8,760 nt of DNA from DATGIQ01 sp035295665 (GTDB lineage Bacteria; Planctomycetota; Planctomycetia; Gemmatales; Gemmataceae). Where the stretch lies: contig DATGIQ010000087.1 of assembly GCA_035295665.1 (NCBI GenBank), forward strand, positions 1 to 8,760. Direction: 5' to 3'. This document shows, one piece after another, positions 1 to 5,207 of the stretch. The translations under genes and the position numbers were made by a program. How positions within the stretch are numbered: position 1 is the first letter of the stretch; the number at the start of each line of letters is the position of its first letter. The notes under the pieces were generated by a model. That model worked only from the letters and a program-made list of their open reading frames with translations, made no database searches and was not told the DNA's origin.

Positions 1-727
1 AGCCCGGCAGGTGAAACCAATTCACTCCCAACAGCAAACCGGAAGCTGGCACCCCCAGCATGCTCGATAACGGAATGGCCGCCATGAACCCGGCGATGGC
101 CTTGGCCCGGTCCTTATCTCGAAACCAGTAGGACAGGTAGAAAATGACCGAAGGAAAAAATCCGCCTTCAAAAAAGCCCAGCATGAAGCGGAAAAAATAG
201 AACTGATAGGCCGGATTGTGCGGTAGCTCATTCACGAATCGGACGATTGCCGAGTCGGTACCCGAACCGGAAATCAACCATCCGAGGAGGAAGTGAAACG
301 TACCGGGCAACCACTCGAAAAGCCTCGTGGCGAATGGTGTGCCGATGGCACCGATCAACGCGGCACAGATGCCCCAGAGTATCAGGATGCGGACAAAGAC
401 CCAGCGTGCTCCCCAGCGCACGATGCTCACGGTGCTGGGAATTTCCAGAATCCAGTAGCCCCAAAAGAAGAGCCCCGCGCCGAATCCGAAAACGGCGAGG
501 TCGAAGCCCAATCCGCCTTCGCCGGTTGGCTTTTCCATGCCAAACTGGGCCACCGATACGTTCACCCGATCTAGGTAAGCCAGGATGTAGAGGAAAAATA
601 AATAAGGAATGAGGTGAAGGGTGATCCGCCGGCGGGCGCGCTCGGCGAGAGAGTCGGGTGGCTTGCGCCAGATGAGAGACATCAGGCGGTCGCCGACGCC
701 AGCTTGCTGAAGTCCACTGTGATTCAT
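1..727 (-). CDS. MFS transporter, ACS (anion:cation symporter) type; C-terminal part outside window
   Basis: Inner-membrane secondary transporter. In the ACS branch of the major facilitator superfamily, substrates are typically organic anions such as sugar acids or aromatic acids; the substrate here cannot be read. The first 242 residues are visible, roughly the N-terminal six-helix bundle. TM1 ends in YLDRVNVSVA (residues 51-60), the ACS signature. TM2 and its following loop carry FFWGYWILEIPS and RWGAR (87-108). TM4/TM5 carry RFMLGFFEGGFFPSVIFYL (180-198) and the WFRDKDRAKA loop (201-210), and TM6 has PLSSMLGVPASG (219-230). About 35-40 extra residues separate TM3 from TM4 (roughly 126-175). 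ATG 725-727 (MNHSGLQQAG) is taken as the start; an alternative is ATG 680-682 (MSLIWRK), but it lacks a better ribosome site. An AGAGG lies only one base before the chosen ATG, so initiation is uncertain. The gene is divergent from everything to its right. The family call is secure; start and substrate are not. Confidence 0.92.
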   Translation of the reverse strand, partial: MNHSGLQQAGVGDRLMSLIWRKPPDSLAERARRRITLHLIPYLFFLYILAYLDRVNVSVAQFGMEKPTGEGGLGFDLAVFGFGAGLFFWGYWILEIPSTVSIVRWGARWVFVRILILWGICAALIGAIGTPFATRLFEWLPGTFHFLLGWLISGSGTDSAIVRFVNELPHNPAYQFYFFRFMLGFFEGGFFPSVIFYLSYWFRDKDRAKAIAGFMAAIPLSSMLGVPASGLLLGVNWFHLPG

Positions 728-822
728 GCCTCTGTTCCGCAAGATGCCAGCTCGAAGCGTGCGCTCTCCTTGGCGGACACATTCGACGGATGAATTCCCT
801 GCTTGGAAAGACGTATCCACCT

Positions 823-851
823 ATTCTGCCGAAGCGCGCTCCTGCGGGCAA
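823..851 (-). promoter_or_regulatory. Candidate sigma70-like promoter for the MFS gene
   Basis: Read on the minus strand, TTGCCC (846-851) is separated by exactly 17 bases from CAGAAT (823-828). Each box matches 4 of 6 consensus positions, including the invariant A2 and T6 of the -10 box. Transcription would start near 815, giving a leader of about 88 bases to the ATG at 727. The region between this site and the promoter at 967 shows no other structure I can support. The match could be chance; vegetative promoters of planctomycetes are poorly defined. Confidence 0.22.
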
Positions 852-966
852 GTCTACCGCCTCTGCGCGTCGGGTAAAGCGGTGAATTTGTCCGCGACTG
901 AACCGCGGTTGCGGAAGAGAATAGGTCCGGCTCGGTTTTGCGCGGCAACCGAAATGAGTTCGCCCA

Positions 967-995
967 TTGATTGTCGGCCCTGCGGAGGTGATAAT
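967..995 (+). promoter_or_regulatory. Candidate sigma70-like promoter for the small ORF
   Basis: TTGATT (967-972) and GATAAT (990-995) are separated by 17 bases. The -35 box matches 4 of 6 positions with an intact TTGA core, and the -10 box matches 5 of 6. Transcription would start around 1001-1003, only about 20 bases before a GAAGGAGG ribosome-binding site, so the promoter sits where a compact monocistronic gene would need it. It is the best promoter match I found in the window. It also overlaps GGAGGT...ATG (985-996), which could be misread as a translation start. Confidence 0.45.
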
Positions 996-1033
996 GGCAT
1001 CCACCTTTCGACTCTCCCCCGAAGGAGGCACGC

Positions 1034-1195
1034 ATGGGCCAACAAGAACAATCGCCCTTCGATTCGGAAGCCGCTGGCTCCGCGGAAGCGCATTCCGCGT
1101 CCCTGCCAGCCACGGAACACGCGACCGAAAATCGGCCGACCGGGAATTGGGAAGGCTACAGCCTCGAAATCCTCTCGGTCTGGTTCGACCCGTAA
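1034..1195 (+). CDS. Small ORF of 53 codons, function unknown
   Basis: I do not recognise this protein. It is read from ATG 1034 to TAA 1193-1195. A strong Shine-Dalgarno sequence, GAAGGAGG (1021-1028), lies five bases before the ATG, a promoter match ends 38 bases upstream, and a perfect stem-loop begins 11 bases after the stop. This is the order expected of a self-contained small gene. The product begins MGQQEQSPFDSEAAGSAEAH, is acidic and rich in Ala, Ser and Glu through about residue 35, and ends in an aromatic, more hydrophobic tail, NWEGYSLEILSVWFDP. There is no signal peptide, membrane helix or cysteine. About two thirds of sense codons end in G or C, less than in the neighbouring large genes. 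It could be a small cytoplasmic or regulatory protein, or the front of a longer gene cut short: the same frame is open again from 1208 to 1477. Overlapping ORFs in other frames are Arg-rich and look non-coding. Confidence 0.5.
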   Translation: MGQQEQSPFDSEAAGSAEAHSASLPATEHATENRPTGNWEGYSLEILSVWFDP

Positions 1196-1203
1196 AGAGG
1201 ACT

Positions 1204-1237
1204 GTAGAGGCCCACCCGTAGCACGGGTGGGCCTCTG
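1204..1237. repeat. Perfect 14-bp palindrome, REP-like element or stem-loop terminator
   Basis: Arms AGAGGCCCACCCGT (1206-1219) and ACGGGTGGGCCTCT (1223-1236) pair without mismatch around an AGC loop. It begins 11 bases past the TAA of the small ORF, so it could end that transcript or protect its 3' end, but no T-run follows. The left arm is entered through GTAG (1204-1207), and GTAG recurs at the apex (1218-1221). A GTAG tetranucleotide next to a hairpin is a known hallmark of REP sequences handled by RAYT (Y1-family) transposases. The REP reading is inference from form alone. Confidence 0.6.
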
Positions 1238-1361
1238 ACCCACCCATCCGCGTCGGCAGCGCCCGCACTGAGCGGCCGACTGCCTCCGCAAGCTCTCTCT
1301 CCGATCGACGCACATTCATCAACCGGTGAATCGGCCGAAGCTTCTGTTGCGCGCTTGCTCA

Positions 1362-1379
1362 ATCCCGTGCACACGGGAT
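1362..1379. promoter_or_regulatory. Perfect 8+8 inverted repeat, possible operator
   Basis: ATCCCGTG (1362-1369) and CACGGGAT (1372-1379) form an exact dyad around a 2-base centre. A near-continuous dyad of this size is typical of a binding site for a dimeric helix-turn-helix repressor and too tight to form a good RNA hairpin. It lies 151 bases before the surface-protein ATG and is therefore well placed to control it. No regulator gene is in the window. Confidence 0.3.
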
Positions 1380-1404
1380 GCGACGGGCGGCCAATTCACG
1401 AAAA

Positions 1405-1419
1405 AACGGAAAAACCGTT
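1405..1419 (+). repeat. Small A-loop hairpin upstream of the surface-protein gene
   Basis: AACGG (1405-1409) and CCGTT (1415-1419) can pair around a loop of five A residues. It is short and could be chance, but it is the only A-rich patch in an otherwise GC-rich leader region. Confidence 0.2.
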
Positions 1420-1462
1420 GGGGAACTCGGCTCGCGTTTTCGCACTGCATTACGGGCGGTGG

Positions 1463-1477
1463 GCCGGGTGGCCCGGC
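1463..1477 (+). repeat. GC-only hairpin 5' of the surface-protein gene
   Basis: GCCGGG (1463-1468) and CCCGGC (1472-1477) pair perfectly around TGG, ending 38 bases before the Shine-Dalgarno sequence. If transcribed it would fold very stably in the leader. It could act as an mRNA-stabilising 5' hairpin or an attenuator stem, but there is no T-run. Confidence 0.3.
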
Positions 1478-1515
1478 TGACTTCGCCGCCTGCGGACCTC
1501 GAATCACCCCTTGAT

Positions 1516-1521
1516 GAGGAG
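1516..1521 (+). promoter_or_regulatory. Ribosome-binding site of the surface-protein gene
   Basis: GAGGAG lies eight bases before ATG 1530. This spacing and strength fix the start of the 1168-codon gene and exclude the later in-frame Met at residue 24. Confidence 0.8.
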
Positions 1522-1529
1522 TTCCTTCC

Positions 1530-4500
1530 ATGTTGCGTTCCACGTTGCGTAAACTGTCTCGCACGCTGACCTTGACGACCCGCCGTCCGGCCCAGCCCAT
1601 GAGGCGTCGAGCGGCGCTTCGGGTGGAGGGCCTGGAGGATCGACTGGTTCTTAGCATCACCTTGCCCCCCAGTCTGTTTCAGCCTCAGCAATTGCAAGCG
1701 ATCCAGGGCGTCGAGGGCCAGGCCCTGGGCAGTGCGGGCAAGAGCGAGGCCGACGTGGCCTTCTTCAGCAGCACCAGCCAGAGTGCCAGTGATTTCAGCG
1801 CCACGATCAAGTGGGGCGATGGGACAACCAGCCCGGGCATGGTGGTCCAGGAGCCCGCGCAAACCATCCACCTGGACAGCCGCTCCGTGTTGGGAGGAAG
1901 CTTGCAAGTGCCGGCCGGCTTCGAAGTGCAGGGCACGCACACCTACAAGCACTTTGGCAACTTCACCATTAGCACGACAGTCACCACACCGCTCGGCGCC
2001 GGGACGCTGGTCAGCACAGCCCACATCCGCGACGCCCCCCTCTTACCGCTAGACCCGGGGCAGACGAAGGCCCAGGCCGGCTCCGCGACGGCCGGCCAGA
2101 TGCTCCAGGCTGTTGAAGATGTGGTGATGCCGCAGACCCAGGTGGCCGCCTTTGTCGATACCAACCCGTTCGGCGTCGTGGCCGACCACTCTGCCATCAT
2201 CAACTGGGGCGACGGCCAATCCAGTACCGGCCTGATCAAGGCAGTCAACGGCACCGGCGCGGAGGCCAAGCAGATTGATCACTTTATCGTCCTTGGCACT
2301 CACGCCTACGCCCAGGGTGGCTCCGATACCGTCACCGTGACGATCCAGGACACGACCGATCCGGCGTTCGGCCAGCCGTTGGTCATCTACGACGCCATGA
2401 ATGTCAAGGACCAACCCCTGACGGCGATCCCGATCGCCGCCTTCAACCTGGTCGAGGGCAACATCCTCCCCCTCGGCGAGGTGGTCGGATCGTTCAAGGA
2501 CAGCAATCCGATCGCCCAGGCATCTGACTATGGACCCGTACAGCAATCCGCTGGTCCAGGCCTTTCCGCCGGCGAAGCGCAGGTTGATTTCGGCGACGGC
2601 ACCACGGGCCTTGGTGCTGTCGTCGCCGACTCCGCGCACCCCGGTGTCTTCGACGTGATGACTCCGGTATCAAGTCTTTTTCATGCCTACGAAGAAGGCG
2701 CCTATCACCTCAAGGTAACCGTCACCGACCGGGGCGGCAGCCAAGTCGTCACCAACACGCTCGTCCACGTCGCCGATGCGCCATTGCAGCTGCTGAACAC
2801 CACGCCTGTGAACGGGTTCACGCACCTGCCGCTGACCAAGATCACGCTCGGCACGTTTGTGGACGGCTCGACCTCCTCGCCCCTTCGCGAGACCGACGAG
2901 GCCGTGTCCATTGCCTGGGGCGACGGCACAACCAGCGCCGGCCAGGTCATCGACGATGGCGATTCCATCTACAGCGTGGTTGGCAGCCACACTTACTCGA
3001 CCACTTCCGGACAAAAGCCGTTCGCCATCCATGTCGTCGTCAAGGACGAGGGCGGCCAGAGCGTGACGTTCAATACCTCGGCGAGCATTCAGAATTCGAC
3101 CACCCTGCTACCGGGCTTCATCATGAACGAACTGAACACGCTCCAGACTAGTATCGACGAGCAGATCTTCGGCAAGGCCCTGCCGCTGGTCGGCACCGCC
3201 CTGAGCAACCTGGGCGATGGCTCGGCCCAGGACTCCAACCCCATCAACCGGATTGTCGGCTCGTTCAAGCAGGCGCTCATCGACGGCGCCCAGGCGGCCA
3301 TCAGCGGCGACATGCAGGCGGTTCAGAACGCCATCATCAAGGATCTGGGCCAGGGCGCCGGCTCGATCCTGCAAGGGATCACCACCACGAGCGATGGCAA
3401 CGGAGGCTTCACCGCCGAGGTGCATTTGCAAGAGAGCGGGCAACTCAACACCGGCAACGTCGATCTGGATCTCGGCCTTCGCGGTCTGCCGTTCCACGTC
3501 GCCGCCCACAACCTGGCGGTCACCGTTCAGGCCGGCTACGACATTGTGCTGGATTTCGGCATGCACAGCGGCAGTCCATTTCTCCAGACCAAGGCCGACC
3601 CCAACAACACCGCCAACCCGCTGGGCGTTGCCCTGGACATCAATGCCCAGATTGTCACGGGCAGCTCGATCATCGCCTCACTGGGTGGTTTGACCGCCAC
3701 GCTGACCCAACCCGCCCCGGAGGTGTCGTTCGACACGACTGGCGATATTGCCCGGGGACCCGGCGGAGGGGGCGGCCCGGGCGGAGGGGGCAATCCGATC
3801 TTTACCACGTTCCCGCCCTCGACCTTCAACGCCACTTTGGGTTTCGGTTTCTCGGTGGACCCCAACGGCGGCATCCAGTTCGCTACCCCGCAGCTGAGCG
3901 GTGCGGCCGACATCAATCTGCAAGCGTCCCTGACGCTGGGAGATAGTCCCGCAGGTCAGCCAAGTCTGTTGCCAAGCTTCACGGCGGGGCTAACCGTCAC
4001 CTGGGCGTTCAATAGCACCGACCCGACCACGAGCGGACCGCTGGGGAGCCTACCGGTAGTAAGCTTCAACGATGTGACGGTCGATCTCGGCTCGTTCCTG
4101 AGCAACGTGGTCCGGCCAATCGTGACCTCCGTGCAGGCATTCACTCAGCCGCTGGAGAAGGTGGCGGAGGTGCTGACCAGCCCGCTGCCGGGCCTCACCG
4201 ACGTGACCAACCTGCTGGGCATGCAGCCGATCACGGTGGCCAGTTTGGTCGGTTCGGCCGGGGGGACCCTCGAGGCCTTCGCCCATCTCATCGAGTTCAT
4301 CAACAGTTTCCACGTCCCCGACGCGGGCAGCATCATGGTCGACGTGGGCAGCTTCAACATCGCCGACGCCCGGGTGGCGAACTCACCTGCTACGAACTTC
4401 GTCGAGAGCCCGGCCGTTCAGCAGAACGGGCTGCTGGGCGCTGCCGGGGGGCAGGCGCAGTCGGCCTACGCAGACCTCCAGACCAAGGCCGACTTCGATT

Positions 4501-5036
4501 TCCCGATGGTGGACAACCCGGTGGCCTTCCTGAGCAGCGTGCTCCTGGGCCAGCAGGTCGACCTCGTGAAGGCGAACCTGGGAGTGGAGTTCAGCGCCGG
4601 CTTCAACGTCGACATTCCGCTGATTGGCATCCCGGACATCGCCTCGATCGACGCCCATTTCATCGGCTCGCTGAACGTTGACGCCGGGGCCACCTTCGTC
4701 CTGAACGATGCCTTCCTCCTGGGTGGGCATCTTCTGGACAGCTTGCAGGTGCAGAATGCTCACCTGGACGTCGGCTTCAGCGTCGGGGCCGGCGTGGGCG
4801 TCAGCGTGCTGGTGGCCAGCGCCTCGCTAGATGCCACGGTGGGCGTCGCCTTCGACTTGGGCCTGATGAACAGGACCACAGGCAGTTCGACGTTCACAGG
4901 CAGCGACCTGCTCAACGGCAACGTGGCCTTCGACCTCAGCGCCGCCCAGTTGCAGGCCGCGATCCAGTTCGAGGTCGATGCCTTCGGCAGCACGGTGTAC
5001 CAGGTCAGCGACCCGTTGTTCACCGTGGACCTTTGA
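1530..5036 (+). CDS. Large LEPR-XLL type exported/surface protein with four PKD-like domains
   Basis: 1168 residues, predicted to be exported and to act outside the cytoplasm, probably in adhesion or as a cell-envelope scaffold (role inferred). The first 42 residues are Arg-rich and end in VEGLEDRLVLS (32-42), the planctomycete LEPR-XLL motif that marks many large surface proteins; there is no classical hydrophobic signal core. Four beta-sandwich domains of the PKD type follow, recognised by GDG and a later H-x-Y: KWGDGTT (94-100) with HTY (137-139), NWGDGQS (225-231) with HAY (258-260), DFGDGTT (353-359) with HAY (385-387), and AWGDGTT (462-468) with HTY (487-489). Residues 525-1168 form a long strand-rich region I cannot name, interrupted by a Gly-rich linker (742-754) and a partly helical stretch (850-925). 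The end, DPLFTVDL, has no sorting signal, dockerin or membrane anchor. The gene is monocistronic, with its own RBS upstream and a stem-loop 27 bases after the stop. Confidence 0.9.
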   Translation: MLRSTLRKLSRTLTLTTRRPAQPMRRRAALRVEGLEDRLVLSITLPPSLFQPQQLQAIQGVEGQALGSAGKSEADVAFFSSTSQSASDFSATIKWGDGTTSPGMVVQEPAQTIHLDSRSVLGGSLQVPAGFEVQGTHTYKHFGNFTISTTVTTPLGAGTLVSTAHIRDAPLLPLDPGQTKAQAGSATAGQMLQAVEDVVMPQTQVAAFVDTNPFGVVADHSAIINWGDGQSSTGLIKAVNGTGAEAKQIDHFIVLGTHAYAQGGSDTVTVTIQDTTDPAFGQPLVIYDAMNVKDQPLTAIPIAAFNLVEGNILPLGEVVGSFKDSNPIAQASDYGPVQQSAGPGLSAGEAQVDFGDGTTGLGAVVADSAHPGVFDVMTPVSSLFHAYEEGAYHLKVTVTDRGGSQVVTNTLVHVADAPLQLLNTTPVNGFTHLPLTKITLGTFVDGSTSSPLRETDEAVSIAWGDGTTSAGQVIDDGDSIYSVVGSHTYSTTSGQKPFAIHVVVKDEGGQSVTFNTSASIQNSTTLLPGFIMNELNTLQTSIDEQIFGKALPLVGTALSNLGDGSAQDSNPINRIVGSFKQALIDGAQAAISGDMQAVQNAIIKDLGQGAGSILQGITTTSDGNGGFTAEVHLQESGQLNTGNVDLDLGLRGLPFHVAAHNLAVTVQAGYDIVLDFGMHSGSPFLQTKADPNNTANPLGVALDINAQIVTGSSIIASLGGLTATLTQPAPEVSFDTTGDIARGPGGGGGPGGGGNPIFTTFPPSTFNATLGFGFSVDPNGGIQFATPQLSGAADINLQASLTLGDSPAGQPSLLPSFTAGLTVTWAFNSTDPTTSGPLGSLPVVSFNDVTVDLGSFLSNVVRPIVTSVQAFTQPLEKVAEVLTSPLPGLTDVTNLLGMQPITVASLVGSAGGTLEAFAHLIEFINSFHVPDAGSIMVDVGSFNIADARVANSPATNFVESPAVQQNGLLGAAGGQAQSAYADLQTKADFDFPMVDNPVAFLSSVLLGQQVDLVKANLGVEFSAGFNVDIPLIGIPDIASIDAHFIGSLNVDAGATFVLNDAFLLGGHLLDSLQVQNAHLDVGFSVGAGVGVSVLVASASLDATVGVAFDLGLMNRTTGSSTFTGSDLLNGNVAFDLSAAQLQAAIQFEVDAFGSTVYQVSDPLFTVDL
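3762..3791 (+). repeat. Short direct repeat encoding a Gly-rich linker
   Basis: GGCGGAGGGGGC occurs at 3762-3773 and again at 3780-3791, an 18-base period. It encodes the run of Gly and Pro at residues 742-754 of the surface protein. Being in frame and a multiple of three, it can expand or shrink by slippage without breaking the gene. It marks a domain boundary in the unassigned C-terminal half. Confidence 0.7.
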
Positions 5037-5062
5037 GGGGAGCGTGGGAGACGCCGGTGAAA

Positions 5063-5099
5063 GCACAGGGGTCAGGAGAATCGCTCTTGACCCCTGTGC
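5063..5099. terminator. Long stem-loop between convergent genes, possible bidirectional terminator or REP-like element
   Basis: GCACAGGGGTCA (5063-5074) and TGACCCCTGTGC (5088-5099) pair exactly. Four more inner pairs (5075-5078 with 5084-5087, one a G-U) extend the stem to 16 pairs around the loop AATCG. It starts 27 bases after the surface-protein stop and ends 108 bases before the kinase stop, so it could stop read-through from both sides. No T-run follows on either strand, so intrinsic termination is not proven. Its form also fits a dispersed palindromic element. Confidence 0.6.
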
Positions 5100-5207
5100 C
5101 GGACCAGGAGGCTCCTCCTTCTTCGTTTCGTGGCGGTTCGCAGGACGGCGTGCGGATGTGCCCGGGCGGTTCGGCGAATCGCCGCGAAACGGACAAAACC
5201 AACGCGT

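Larger units (their letters stand above)
1237..1529. other. Intergenic region upstream of the surface-protein gene
   Basis: These 293 bases hold no ORF with a start and a ribosome site. I see a loose GTCGGC/GCCGAC pair (1252-1257 and 1275-1280) and three clearer inverted repeats listed separately. An A-rich patch lies at 1400-1414. I could not find a convincing -35/-10 pair for the surface-protein gene. The plus-strand frame of the small ORF is free of stops from 1208 to 1477 but has no start codon; it may be a decayed extension of that gene or simply chance in GC-rich DNA. Confidence 0.5.

Noticed and set aside
724..1113. A 129-residue minus-strand ORF whose TGA overlaps the MFS ATG (ATGA), suggesting translational coupling
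   Set aside because: The arrangement is attractive, but the protein is Ser/Arg/Cys-rich with no domain, lacks a clear ribosome site, and runs antisense to the better supported small gene.
994..1221. Start at ATG 994 preceded by GGAGGT, giving MASTFRLSPEGG and onward
   Set aside because: The spacing is good, but the product is strongly Arg-rich and the ATG lies within the -10 box of the best promoter candidate; the transcript would begin after it.
726..1238. A 170-residue plus-strand ORF over the intergenic region
   Set aside because: Arg/Pro/Lys-rich shadow composition, no ribosome site, and its frame conflicts with the small ORF, which has a promoter and a Shine-Dalgarno sequence.
228..1322. 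A 364-residue minus-strand ORF covering the MFS start and the intergenic region
   Set aside because: It is Arg/Pro/Ser-rich without any recognisable motif and overlaps the true MFS frame, whose ACS motifs are unmistakable. It is a frame shadow.
1530..5036. Possibility that the surface protein is a CRISPR-, toxin- or secretion-system component
   Set aside because: No polymorphic-toxin C-terminus, immunity gene, RTX nonapeptides or autotransporter barrel can be seen, and neighbours are unrelated.
5101..5207. Further gene or RNA between the stem-loop and the kinase stop
   Set aside because: Only short weak inverted repeats (for example GGCGA/TCGCC near 5172-5182) are present; no ORF with a start and ribosome site, and no RNA motif.
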